A DNA stretch of 64,000 bases from Loripinus fragilis (taxonomy: Eukaryota > Mollusca > Bivalvia > Lucinida > Lucinidae). The notes under the pieces were generated by a model that was not told the DNA's origin, did no database searches, and saw nothing but the letters and a program-made list of their open reading frames with translations. Shown here in pieces: positions 50,918 through 62,415 of the stretch (positions within the stretch are counted from its first letter, which is position 1; each line of letters opens with the position of its first letter). Position numbers and translations under genes: made by a program. The stretch is taken from assembly GCA_964019695.1 (NCBI GenBank), contig OZ026516.1:95976368-96040367 (forward strand). Reading direction: 5' to 3'.

Positions 50918-51673
50918 TGGACCCAAAATTACAATGCATCCTTAAAGTTAAGGGCGACTTAAGTTAAGTATTGATATTTTAACATGTTACAATAACTGTT
51001 CAATAAATTGCCAGGATCGATGCAGTACTTATATAGTCAAAGATATCATTGTTATCTACAGAAAAGTGAAACTATTTTGATTTTAATAAGTTTGAAACAT
51101 TATTTTCTGCATCCTAAAAATCAATACTTAAAGGGGACAACGACCCAATGATAAGTATGTTTTACCAGAAAAAGCTCTATGAAACACGAATTTTGATACA
51201 AGCATCATCAAAATCGGTTGAAAAATAGGCAAGTTATGGGCATTTAAAGAATTCAATATGGCCAACATTTAGCCGCCATTTTGAATATTTAATTATTTTT
51301 CAAAAAAAATTTCAATTGCTTAATTTCAGTTATCACTACTATCACAGCATCTGTGTTTCAGCAGATATGCAGCTTTATACATAAGGAAAATGTTTCATTA
51401 AGGATTAATGCAAATAATCTATTGGTTTGTCTTTTATTTTGATTACGCATTTTTAATTAGACTGTGTGACGTCACTAAGACTACAATATGGCCACTTCCA
51501 TTACAATCCATTTGCAAATATTCAAACGCCCGCAACTTCCACATCTTTAAACCGATTTAGATGAACTGGTATCAAAATAACTGGTTTATTAAGATCTTTC
51601 ATATAAAACATAATAATCATCAGGGTTGCCGCCCCCTTTAACTTAAGCTTTCCTTAACTTTAAGGAGGCATTG
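50918..51673. mobile_element. MITE (GGACCC...TTACAATGC family) carrying a nested insertion
   Basis: The left end, CAAAATTACAATGCATCCTT then AGTTAAGTATTGATATTTTA, and the right end, TTCCTTAACTTTAAGGAGGC then ATTG, match the intact 257-bp copy at 56066-56322. The element is split after ATACTTAA by the insertion at 51132-51637. Confidence 0.8.
51132..51637. mobile_element. 506-bp element with TTAA target duplication
   Basis: TTAA flanks at 51128-51131 and 51638-51641. Imperfect inverted ends AGGGGACAACGACCC and (inverted) AGGGGGCGGCAACCC. The empty site TACTTAACTTAAG is preserved in the homologous MITE at 56066-56322, which proves precise insertion. TTAA duplications fit piggyBac- or Kolobok-type transposases; there is no ORF, so non-autonomous. 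Confidence 0.85.
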
Positions 51674-52830
51674 TAAGGGTATAAGTCAATGAGACATACA
51701 GCACATAATTCATGGTACTCATCGCATTGTCGAGCGACGAAGGCTCAGGCGAGGATGCGCAAATGTGCCAAAGAATCGCCAGAGTTTTTGCTGCTCGCAT
51801 ACACAAAGTATAGATGCAGATGGAGACTCTGACCAAAATTTAGACCTGCGGCCCCGATTGATACAACATGTGCGTTTAAAGGAGTATTTTTGCACATATG
51901 CGATAAGTACCAAAATCTCATGTTCTAGCCCCATCGTTAACCAACCCCTAAACGGGTATTTTGGCAAAGAGTGAAGACCCAGATGAAATGCAGCATAAAG
52001 CTGCATTTCATCTTGGTCTACTCATTTACTATGATTAAAACAACCTTCAGGGACGTATAGCTGTGATCCCTTAAAGTACACACTGAACATTCCCATACGT
52101 TTTGTATCAATATGTACGGGGAAATTCATTAGAGTATAGACTGGTCCCAGTCTCTAATGTCAATTTTTTCTAGTACAACTGATTACAATTTTTAAACTTT
52201 ACTAGGAGTAGTTCTGGGCTGGGACGTTTGACTAAATTTGATTTTTTATATTTCGATTTTTTCACAGCTTAATAATTGTATAATTGTAAATGTAATTCAG
52301 TGCATTTAGTGGACTGATCCCAGTCTAATCAGAATACAAAGTGTTAAGGATTAAACAGTTCCTTCACATTGTACTAAATGCGTCGGCCCATGCCAAAAGT
52401 AACCTGTGAGTCTACTTGAAAGAAAGAATCAGATCAGCCTGGACACCACTATTGTTAGAAAAGAGCCTATGTGTAGCTCACTGTCCATAGCAAAGTGATC
52501 AGAGCAGGTAGAGATGACCAGGCCGATCTGAGTTTTCTGTATCAATAAACCAAGATTTGATCAAAAAAAAGTACGTAATAATGATAATAGATAAAACGAT
52601 GTTGGTCTACTTTTATTTACATTTAAATTACGCTGTACTTTTAACTGTGACCAGCGCATTAAAGTGTAAAAAAGTAAATCTTATGATAAACTTTAAGCGT
52701 ATTTTATGAATAGGTTTGGCTTATAAAGCTATTAAAGAGACAGATGAATCAAAGATAAAGAAAATATAAACATAAAAAAATAAGAATTTGAATTTGAATA
52801 ATATATATTTTTTGCAAAATCATAGTAATG
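51674..52830. other. Repeat fragments and AT-rich stretch
   Basis: Around 51719-52010 lies a piece related to the end of the macrosatellite unit in inverted orientation: the minus strand reads CTAGAACATGAGATTTTGGT, then a GCGAGCAG hairpin. Remainder unassigned. Confidence 0.5.
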
Positions 52831-52999
52831 ACTGTAAATTCAGAAATTTTCGCGACGGTTTTATTTTCGCGAACATTAACGGATGCGAAGTTTCGCGAAA
52901 AAATCCCATCGAGAAATGGCGAAATTACACTGTCGTTTACCGATTTAGGTGAATCATGCAATAGTCACGAATTCTTAAGGTCGCAAATATGACTTTTAT
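52831..52999. mobile_element. TTTTCGCGA repeat element, copy 2
   Basis: ACTGTAAATTCAGAAATTTT at the left, then CGCGACGGTTTTATTTTCGC and GAAGTTTCGCGAAAAA. Its right end is lost where a GCAGCAAAGGCTC hairpin-family sequence begins. Confidence 0.65.
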
Positions 53000-53187
53000 G
53001 GGCAGCAAAGGCTCTTATAATTACGTACGAGTCTGTGCATTTGTGTCGGTTCGTCTGAGGCTTCGTTGCTCACACATGCGATAAATGCCTTCTTTTAAGC
53101 GTTCATTTTGACATATCCATTGGGTCTAGAGTTCTAAATTTTGGTCTGAGTCTTTTGAATGCGAGCAGCGAATGATCTTACGAGTCT

Positions 53188-53405
53188 CGGTGGCGGATCC
53201 AGAGGGGGTTAAGGAGGTTTGCCCGCACCCCCATCCCCCGCCCCAAGTTTTTAAGTATCCCATGGAAATGAAATAATTTGATCTCAAAGAGACCAAACTA
53301 TTTCATTTTCATGCGAGATTTAAGAAAAATGCGATAAAATCAGCAAAGCGAACCCCCTTCTCTTCACATCTATACCCCCTTCCAGAAATCCTTGATCTGC
53401 CCCTG
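53188..53405. mobile_element. hAT-like MITE with GAGTCT duplication, splitting a hairpin repeat
   Basis: Ends CGGTGGCGGATCCAG and GATCTGCCCCTG (inverted, ~11 of 15 matching) are flanked by GAGTCT at 53182-53187 and 53406-53411. It interrupts a GCGAGCAGCGAA...GTTGCTCGC palindrome whose halves lie at about 53160-53187 and 53406-53455. Confidence 0.7.
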
Positions 53406-53455
53406 GAGTCTGCTCATTTGCGCAGGTTCGTCTGAGGCTCCGTTGCTCGCAAATG

Positions 53456-56065
53456 CGATAAATACAGTATGGTAGGAATAATCCCCCATTAAATGTTTGT
53501 GAACGCTCTTCAATAAGCCTGTAATTTTACAATTTTAGGCAAGCATTCATGATTTCTTCAAGATCACTAAATCTAGTTACATTTTTGATGATGTAGGTAC
53601 ATCTACGAGGAGAAATCGTGACCTAGCAAGTGAAACGAAGTATGTTTCTCTTACATATCCTGACCAATAAATAGATAGCAGAAAAGGGATATATCTTTCA
53701 AAAGCTCTTACTTGCATGAAATTGTTCCTGTATAAACAAAAAATGCTTTTTTATCAAGGAGACGGATACCTTTGGCTACATTGTTGTATGAACAATTTAT
53801 ATATCTCACATAGATCACGTTACACCCCAACATGCAGCTTTTGAGAAATCCGCAGCATGCTTATCAGTCTTTTTAGAGTTACTTTCTGGTTTGATACCGT
53901 TTGCAATATTGTGACATGCTGGTCGAACTTTAGAAAAAAACAGTTGCATGAACTTGAATTATAATTATCCGACTATTATCCGAGGTGTAAGGAAATTGTT
54001 ATAGCCTCTTCACGTTGACGGAACTATATTCTTTTCGTCAATGAATACTGGTCTACATGGAGCTAATGGGCTTAGCCCTGAGATCTCATATCAATCCTAT
54101 GTGCTCCCAGGCTCCTCTAAGGACTTGAAAGAATGTCTATCATCATCAATAGCCAAATCATAACTAGATAAGATTAGTAGTTATTTTCTCCCTCTCTTTG
54201 ATCGTCCGAAAATAAATGTTGTCTTTTCTAAAAGATCTTGTATTGCAAAACAGATATACGATTCAAAAACTATTCTCTAGAGAAAAAGAAACAAACATAT
54301 GTTTTGAAATGCCGCTTCTTCTTAAGATTTTTCCGACATTGGTTTTATTTACTTATATGACTTTCTTAAAACGCAAAATATACATAAAATTTATTCCTCT
54401 TGCTCGTCTTGCCACCCTGTTTGGCAATCATACCAGCCTAAAAAACCCTGTTCAAAAACGTTGTTTACACATATTTCAACACTTCACAGAATTATACCCT
54501 GACATGCCCTTGTAAATTGTTTATGCCTTAAGCCTCAGCTCATAACAGTACATGTATAACAAAACACTTTTCGCAATATATATTTACAAATAATGCCATA
54601 ATCTTTGACAAGCTCATATCTGTGTTGTATTTTTTCTAATGCTGCGAATGGGTTACCCAACCCTAACTCCACATGGGAGTGGGAGGTAGGATTGTCCATG
54701 CTCTGACCAGCAGGCCGTTCACACATAGGCATGTTCACAAGCTAGAATTTTAAACCTACAGAAAAGTTTCCTGAAAGTCCCCTGACTCTTTTGTACGCTC
54801 AAAAAAGCTTATTATATATATATACCTCAACTCTGTGCTCTCATCCTACGAGTGTTAACTCACTCTTTTAATTTATTTTTGTTTATTCTAACTGCTTTGC
54901 AGAAAAATGGAATTTAAACCACTTAGGAGAACTGAAATGTTCTGTACAAAATCATGCGTATAACTGAATTTCTTATATTATAAAGCACCTACACCCACTT
55001 TTTTTAACATGCTTAAAACACTTATGGCCCTATAATACCGGATATACAGGTTCAGTTAAGATATGAATTTCCCACTATTCTTGTAACGCATAAAGTAATT
55101 GTCCACTAAATTATTTATAAAAACAACTTAACGACGAAAACAATGAACCAGAGACCATCTATGAACATCTCACAGAGTCTACAAATATCCAAACTTTATA
55201 ATAAGCTTAAAAATTCTGAACTGCAAACTGATTCTGATATACTTGTAATATTCTGGTCCACTGAAAGATTTGTCTTCTGACCACATGATATCCATTAAAT
55301 TCACTGAAACTATCCAGAATGTACTTAAAATACATGTTGCATTTAATATATAACCTTGACAAAAGCTGAGCATATGCCCGTGCAAGGTTAAAGGTCATTT
55401 AAGTGCAAATTTCGCAAACTCAAAGAAAAGAAATGTTAATGCTGCATTTTTGTAAGTATCATACCAATCCAATACAAAATTATAATAAAACTACATGTGA
55501 ATGGTTTAGAAGCTATGCATACGTATATTAATAGTGTCACTACAGGCCAGACTAGAAAAAAATGTCACTTAAGTGCACAGTTCGTGAAAAAAGACATAAC
55601 ATGGCTTATTTTTGTGATCAGCATACCAAACACATACATTTATCAAAGCATAAGTGAGAAGGATGTATGAGCGCAGCAAACTGAAGGAAATATAGGGTTT
55701 TAACTGAAGGAAATATGTATCCAATTGTAAACTAGAAGCAACGAAACTCTTGGGACTCTTATGGGGCCATGTTAAGAGAAACTATGCTTTAAGAATATAA
55801 GAATAGCAATGGTGCAGATCAGTCTTCACATCCGTGCTGTCTGACTAGCAGTTTTGTTGTTAAGTGATTTAGGTAACAATCTTCAAGACTCTAGGTAAGC
55901 TCTGTAGCCGATCAGGTCGGTTTGAGTCATGCCTGGTTGAAACGCCTAAAACAAGTTGTCTGCTGACAGGACTCAAGCACTACATATACATATAAATGCT
56001 GTTTTGTTGAGTATTCTACAGCTGCATTTTGGTCATTTCTTGAATATTACAGTCAAAATAGATTA
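53456..56065. other. Unassigned stretch
   Basis: No gene recognised. The 99-codon ORF at 54216-54515 and its neighbours show no motif. Two related ~60-bp blocks (TTAAGTGCAAATTTCGCAAA near 55400 and TTAAGTGCACAGTTCGTGAA near 55570) suggest an old duplication. Confidence 0.4.
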
Positions 56066-56322
56066 GGGCCCGGAATTACAATGCCTCCTTAATGTTAAAG
56101 AAGCCTCAAGTTAAGTATTGATATTTCAACATGTTATATTAAATGCTAAATAAATTGCCCGGATCGATGCGGTACTTGTGGTCAAAGATATCATTGTAAT
56201 CTTCAGATGAAATAGAAATATTTGACTTTGATCAGTTTGATGAGTTATTTTTCGCATCATGAAAAATCGATACTTAACTTAAGTCTTCCTTAACTTTAAG
56301 GAGGCATTGCAATTCCGGGCCC
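56066..56322. mobile_element. Intact 257-bp MITE with ~60-bp inverted ends
   Basis: GGGCCCGGAATTACAATGCC ... GGCATTGCAATTCCGGGCCC. The inverted arms extend through TAAGTATTGAT / ATCGATACTTA. Non-coding; interior related to 50918-51673. Confidence 0.85.
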
Positions 56323-57795
56323 AGCTTTTAGTGTAATTTGCGGAGTGATAACCCACTGTGTGTCAGTGTCGCAGAACTCAAACAATGATTTATTTTGCAA
56401 TAATTATTACTATTACAGATCTATTTTAAGTAGCATATGAAGGATCATATCCACAAGCTGATATACAGTTCAGAGATGCTTTAGAACTTTTGCATCTCGC
56501 TGACACACATTTCACGTGCGTCTAGGATTCCTGGCAAGCGCTTCCAAACAACTCCTAGTCTACCTGTACCTTCTCACCAGCCAATAGTTTCAGTTAGTTT
56601 TTTTAGATTCATTGTTGCATGGTCTGCTTGAAGCCATACCTTAGATTGATAATTTGCCCTTGTGATTCGTTACTCCATCCTAGTGTTTCCCTCTTCATGA
56701 AAGGATGCCAAGTGGGGCACTTCGTGTGTTGGAGGTTCTGGACTTTTTTTATTATTATTATCTTATAGTTTTATTAGCATGTAGTATTTATATATTAACA
56801 ACAAAGCAACATCTTCCACACGAAATCTACTCCGCGCTTCAATTTTATAGACTATTTTTGCTCTACGATTAATTAATATTCTTTTTAACACTTAACTAGT
56901 ATTCAGAAACGAAAGGAAAAAAAAGAAAAAGCGTGGTAGACGACTTAAGGATATAGATAATTTCAAAATACTCCCTTCTAGATATTACAAGAAAAGCAGT
57001 AAATTTATTCTAGATGTACAAAAATATATGTATTTATAGTTGATTGATGGAAACTCTTAACATAAAATAACAGCGTGAAACATTGTTGTTGGGAATATTG
57101 AGAAGCAAGAAAGTCTGTCTGTAAGTAGGAACAACATACACACTGTTTGAACTTTGTCACAAAAATAGTGAGTATGATCAGAAAATACCACAATCACAAA
57201 CTGCAGACAACCCCGTGGCACCGCGAGGAAGAGCCGCTCAACCATCACGAGACACCAGGAAGACAAATTAAGCAAAGCAATCAGCTCTCTCTTCCCCATC
57301 AAGATGATTGCAATACTAGAATGGACATAAAGTAACGTACAACAAAACATAGAACAATTACAGACTCCCACAATGGGAGTAACAATAAACAAAAAGTCAA
57401 CAACAACTGAACCACCGCATTAGAAAGGACAGCAGCCCAAGCCACCGTGGGGCCCAAATGCATTCCACTGGCACCAAATCTTCGCCCTAGATTCTGCCGT
57501 TCTTGAAGTACAAGAAAAGTTCAGCTCGCATGGAGGCCATCTAACTTATGCAATGTATCATCATGGAAAAACACTCTAATCAAATTACTACACCATGATG
57601 AAACAGAGAAAAGGGCTCATGACTCACAGATAGTCAGAGCTAACAAGTTTGGGATCAGTCCTTAACACTAGGTGAAAATAAATCGGATTTGGCTGATATC
57701 TCGTCTGTACTTTTCATGGCTGAAACGAAGTCTAACATGTAGAATTGAAAATCCCCTTAGAGGTACATCTAACATACGTGAAGCGCCCGACTTGT
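56323..57795. other. Unassigned stretch upstream of the pseudogene
   Basis: No domain recognised. The last ~500 bp may be decayed upstream sequence of the pseudogene, but no reading frame supports this. Confidence 0.35.
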
Positions 57796-58650
57796 CATCC
57801 ATTAATGAAGATGTGGACACTAGGGTGATGTTACATGCATAAAATGCAACAGCAGTTGGATACAAAAGAATAGTTGTTAAGAGCGCGACACTGACTGGTG
57901 ACATAGGTGTGTTTATATTTTTACTGCTTCAAATTGGGGACTGCAATACTGAGGTTTGGATGCTCCAAGGAACAGCTAGAGTAATGAAATGCTTATCTGC
58001 CCATCTTGCTTCTGAAACAGCTACCACAGTCAGTAGTGTTAAACATTTAACCAAATTATTTGCATACAGAAGCTCTAAGACTAGTAGGATGCAATGCCAT
58101 CTTTTTCTGACAAAGGCAGGGATACATGCTGGAAAGTGTTCATTAAGTATCCCTATATTCTTACTGGAGTTAGAAAGGATAATAATGTCGACGCTACTGC
58201 AAATGTTTTATGTTTGTTGTATGGAATTGAAGAAAATGGTGTCAAGGATATTGCTAAAGCAAGGCATAGCGGTTTAGTGACCACGGAACGTGACCTAGAG
58301 ATGTTGCCTCCAACCCATTACAAATTGGAGTTACATATCAAAAGGCAAAGTAACAAGCTATGATACCGCTTCAATCAGACCATGCGATAATGAATCTAGA
58401 AAATGAACAAACTGAGATTATTGGCTGGCAAGTAGGTACAGATGAACTATAAGGTATTTGGAAGTGCTTGCCAGCAATTCAAGACGCATGCAACTAATTA
58501 GCAGTGGATGCAATATGAAATGCATGTTGATGAGATGCAAATGTTTGACAGCATTAATGTATTGCAACAGACTGCATGCTTGGTGGTCAACCCAATCACG
58601 GTTGGCAACTTTGCTTTCTTCTTTAATTGCACTCTGGTGGGTCGGACTTC
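57796..58650 (+). pseudogene. Broken transposon-associated multi-copy protein
   Basis: Remnant of a large protein encoded in many near-identical copies in invertebrate genomes, whose function I do not know. One frame reads SSINEDVDTRVMLHA, stop, then GYKRIVVKSATLTGDIGVF and EVWMLQGTARVMKCLSAHLA. This matches the family's (E)EADTR..LHA, RI.IKS..TDV.VL and LW...GTG..RYI..H segments. After a frameshift near 58090 comes SDKGRDTCWKVFIKYP (family G.GKK.AW...), LCLLYG and LPPTHYKLELHIKRQ. Near 58500 a third frame shows a CNMKC....CKC....YC cysteine cluster, like the family's Cys-rich tail. Stops, frameshifts and a missing FHAFTGCD segment show it is dead. Assignment is from remembered family pattern, so moderately sure. 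Confidence 0.6.
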
Positions 58651-58851
58651 AGACTCTTTGACAGTTCCGACTTAAAGACTTATCTTATCTATTAATGGGG
58701 TGGTAGGGGCCTGATGCTTTGGCTGTTTGTCGGGCCCACCGGGGTTAACATGTTGGATTTCTTTTGCTCCAGTATTCAGTTTTAATTACTGTTGAGTCCT
58801 TATCTTTGCTTTATCTAAGTTAGGGGTCTTTCATGCAAACAAAGTATCTAT

Positions 58852-59068
58852 GAGGCCCTCCCAGGGGGGTACCTGTTCCCTTGTTCCCCTGAAATAAATT
58901 GGCTTGTTCCCCTGTTCCCAAAAAATCGAAAATGTGTTTTCTTATGTTCCCTGTTCCCCATTATTGTCTTTGTTCCCCTGTTCCCCTCAAAATTCGGCCT
59001 TTGTTTCCCTGTTCCCCTGGAATAAATGCCCTGTTTCCCCTGTTCCCCCAAACCCCTGGGAGGGCCTC
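58852..59068. mobile_element. MITE filled with TGTTCCCC repeats, ATCTAT duplication
   Basis: Inverted ends GAGGCCCTCCCAGGGGGGT and ACCCCTGGGAGGGCCTC, with ATCTAT at 58846-58851 and 59069-59074. The interior is a degenerate tandem series of TGTTCCCCTGTTCCCC alternating with AATAAA/AAAATCG segments. No coding role: the ORFs across it are low-complexity. Confidence 0.85.
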
Positions 59069-59084
59069 ATCTATGTGTCTTGAT

Positions 59085-59360
59085 CCACATCTGAATTAAG
59101 GGTGAGGTTGGCGCCGTGAAACCGGTTTAAGACCGCCAAAAAAACTTTTTGTACTGACCGTTCCATGGCGGTACTTCTTATGTGGATCATTTTTTGTTGT
59201 TGTTTATGTTTCATGTTTGTCATGCTTTCTTGTCTGTTTATCTATGTGTTTTTGATCCACATCTGAACTAAGGGTGAGGTTGGCGCCGTTCAACAGGTTT
59301 AAGCCCGCCAGTAAAATAATTACTGACCGTTCCAAGGCAGTACTTCTTTTGTGGATTTTT
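59085..59360. repeat. Two tandem copies of a ~165-bp element with GATCCACAT inverted ends
   Basis: Copy 1 starts TGATCCACATCTGAATTAAG at about 59089 and copy 2 starts TGATCCACATCTGAACTAAG at about 59251. Both continue GGTGAGGTTGGCGCCGT, then TGACCGTTCCA and a TATGTGGATC/TTGTGGAT end. The GATCCACAT/ATGTGGATC ends make each copy a small fold-back. Confidence 0.8.
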
Positions 59361-60575
59361 GTGTTTTTTTCTGTCTTGTGTTTGCTATGCCTATGTGCGC
59401 TTCTGTTTATATATGCCTTGTGGTCACCTGCTGGGAAAGGGCTTCCCTCTTGGCTCTCGTTTGTGGTGACTAACTGCGAGTTTGTCACGTTCCCATTGGT
59501 ATCCTGGGTCAGATGTGGTACTTGATTCTATCGATTCCTGATCTTTGTACCCTTGCTTACTTTTACAACCACGCAAAACGCAGCTGTGTAAAACAAAAAA
59601 TAAACAACATCTATAATTATGCAATACTTACTTGATCATTATTGAGCCTCGTGAAGAGAAATCTGTTTTGTTTTTGTTTCCGACCGGGTATGACTCAAAT
59701 TGGCCTGCTCAGCTACAGAGCAAAGCTAGAGTCTGGAAGATTAGTTGCTCATCAGTTTCGCATAAATGTACTTGTTCAAATTTTTACATCTGCATATCTT
59801 AATATGGGTTTATTAATGAAAGCTTTAGAAATCACTTGGGATAAACCTATGTATATGCAATATATATTTCCATGTGGAGTTTGAATGCACCTTCTCATAG
59901 CAGGTTTTGCTAGCATTCGATACCTTCATGGTGAGACGGGACTCGGAGAATTTGAATTTGAATTTGAGTTTGTCTTTGTAGTTTGTGATTGTGGTATTTC
60001 CTGATTACTTACTATTTTTTGATGTCTCTGCTGTTGGCAGTTTACAACAAAAACTTGTCTGGAAAAGAGTGTGACAAAGCTTTATGAGCTTTGTCATGAG
60101 GCTGTTATCATGCATTGCCTCTTCCTCACTGTGCTGTGGGTTGGTCTACAGTGTGTGGTTTTGGCAGTTCCTGGTCATACTCACTAAATTTTTTAAACTA
60201 ACATTTTCTTTTAACGTTTTGCCACATTGCTGCAGCACTACTACCCTTTTCATGAATGTCGGTAAGTGTCTGCTGCACTTTTACTTTCGTGTAGTTATAC
60301 TTTGAAATTCAACCTTCAGGATTTTCTCAAGGTCGTTTAAAAGGGCGTCACGACATGATGGTAACCATAAACATTTACAGTCGGATCGGGTCGCTGAATT
60401 TTGGGCCATTACGGCACACCTCATCCAAAGCGGGTGTGATGATTTCGCAAAAATGATAAAAAAGAAAAAGATGACCGTAACTCTTTACTTTAACCCGTTT
60501 AAGTCCATTTCCGTTTAAAGGGTTGCTGAGTGGTATTTTTCATCTTTATTCAAATTCTAATAGAAGCTTCTCTAA
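59361..60575. other. Unassigned stretch
   Basis: No recognisable gene, RNA or repeat apart from short TTTGAATTTGAA iterations near 59950. Confidence 0.4.
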
Positions 60576-60642
60576 GCAAATAGTGGAGAGCCTGATCAGA
60601 CGCCGCGCTATGCGGCGTCTGATCTGGTTCTGCACTGTTTGC
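60576..60642. repeat. 67-bp palindrome
   Basis: The GATCAGACGCCGC / GCGGCGTCTGATC core is a perfect inverted repeat around GCTAT. The flanks GCAAATAGTG...CACTGTTTGC pair imperfectly. It is followed at about 60650-60728 by two ~49-bp tandem copies (CCATATATGGGTTAAATG, CTGGGTAATAGTGCA). Confidence 0.8.
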
Positions 60643-60788
60643 CGAATGTTCCATATATGGGTTAAATGTTGGGTAATAGTGCAGTATGTCCCATATATGG
60701 GTTAAATGCTGGGTAATAGTGCATTCTGTCGTCATCTGCTTTTTTTCAATGTTTCCATTTTCATGAAAACAATCTTTAATGAGTAGCA

Positions 60789-61205
60789 TCAAAGTGTCAC
60801 ACAGTTGGGATCCAGATCAGGCAAAACGTTTTGTCAAAGAGTTTGGACCAAAATCGGAACCGACATACCGTTGATCCTGATATGGATCAAACCTTTTTAC
60901 AGCTGTGTCAGCAAACGACTCTAGCGTACAGATAGTTCAACGGCCAAGATGGCCTTTCGGGTGATTGAACCCTATGATGTCATGGTTGAGGAGAACTATG
61001 GGGCTATATAAAGGGATGCTGAGCCCGTCTCTGCCAGAGAGCGGGTCTTCTTGCAGCAGGAAATGATGATGTAAGTTTTTTTTGTCATTAACTTTTTACC
61101 TACTAAGGTCGTCTGCTGATAACCTTTGCAAATAGTTTGGACCCAGATCAGGCCCGACAAATCGTCGGGCCTGATCAGGATTCAAACTGTTTGACACTCT
61201 GATGG
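60789..61205. mobile_element. Fold-back element with an internal TATA-like segment
   Basis: Imperfect inverted ends: CATCAAAGTGTCACACAG-TTGGGATCCAG and (inverted) CATCAGAGTGTCAAACAG-TTTGAATCCTG. Each end also carries a GATCAGG hairpin. Inside, GGGCTATATAAAGGG at about 61006-61020 and a following CAGGAAATGATGATG look promoter-like, but no downstream ORF exists. Confidence 0.6.
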
Positions 61206-61529
61206 TATTCCTGAAAGGATTTTTTTTTTTTTTTAAAAAGTCGTTTTTTTTTTTTTTTTAAATCGACAGACGTCAAAAAAACATTAAATTACCCAGTAGC
61301 CAAATAGTTAATTCTCTACTACATGTTAATAAGGTTGCTTCCTTTATAGTTTAACAGAGCGCTAAAATAATCGGCAACCGGTAACCGGCAGCTAACTTTA
61401 TGTACGTCTAAAACGCTGAAAAAATAAAGATCAAAAACATTTTTATGAGTTTTAATTTGCGGACAAACATAATCATCCTACACTTCAAACTGGTATACAC
61501 TGTATAAGTATATTTTTATAGGAGTCAGT

Positions 61530-61728
61530 AGGGAGCGCAGTGGCTCAGTGGTAGAGTGCTTGACTCGAGACCGAAGGGCCGCAGCTTCGAGCCTCACCGG
61601 CGTCAATGTGTTGTGGTCCTTGAGCAAGAACATTAATCCTAGCTTAATACTGGTTCAACCCAGGAAGACCCGTCCCTATATAACTGAAAGATTGTTGATG
61701 GGACGTAAAGAATCAAATCAAATCAAAT
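61530..61728 (+). mobile_element. 199-bp tRNA-headed SINE with 13-bp TSD
   Basis: TATAGGAGTCAGT flanks at 61517-61529 and 61729-61741. A box TGGCTCAGTGGT (61541-61552), B box GCTTCGAGCC (61584-61593). The body has CCTTGAGCAAGAACATTAAT and TACTGGTTCAACCCAGGAAG. The tail GATGGGACGTAAAG ends in (AATC)n. Older minus-strand copies are at 7084-7265 and 7570-7712. Confidence 0.9.
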
Positions 61729-61741
61729 TATAGGAGTCAGT

Positions 61742-62133
61742 CACTTCTCAACGTTTTCCTTTGTATTTTAACTTATTATTATCATGTATTTTTACAACCA
61801 ATGCATATCGGCATTTGCATCCCCATGGCAGGAATAGCGTTATTGTTCTGAGCCACACGGGGAACATAGTTATTCATTCCAACTCAATCAGAATCATTGA
61901 GATTTTTACTATAGTCTCTGCTACCCTACATGCACATGTATAAGACGTCTTGGGAATACAAAACACCAAAAACCGTGCCTCCTGTGACGTTGTACATTAA
62001 GTGGATCCTAATTGAAAAGGTAGACACTTGACGCATTTCTTAAGTAAATATCGAAGCATTCTGAAATGTGACAACAGCACAGACGACACACTGTTCATTA
62101 TTAGCTTGTTTACTTTGCTCTCTCTCTCCCTCC

Positions 62134-62164
<31 letters not shown>

Positions 62165-62415
62165 ATAAAATTGTTTAGAGTAGCCCTTCCATTCGTTAGT
62201 ACTGAACACTCCACAGGTTCAATGTAATTTTCTTCGTTTGAGGTTATGAATTAGAAGAAAATTAATTTCTCCTGGGTAATCGCTAGCAGTGGATGTACGT
62301 GAGATTTGCTGTTTAAGGACATTCAGCTTTGGACAGGTCAACAGCGCATTGATTTTTATTTTAAAAAAAAAACAATAAAAAAAGAGAACTGATGGAGTGT
62401 TGGTTTGATTAGAAA
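61742..62415. other. Intergenic stretch with a CT microsatellite
   Basis: A (CT)n tract at about 62118-62164 is the only structured feature. No gene recognised. Confidence 0.6.

Noticed and set aside
54216..54515. 99-codon ORF
   Set aside because: No recognisable domain, no splice or codon evidence, AT-rich composition. Probably chance.
58899..59099. ORFs across the TTCCCC region
   Set aside because: Low-complexity translation of a tandem repeat inside a MITE, open on both strands.
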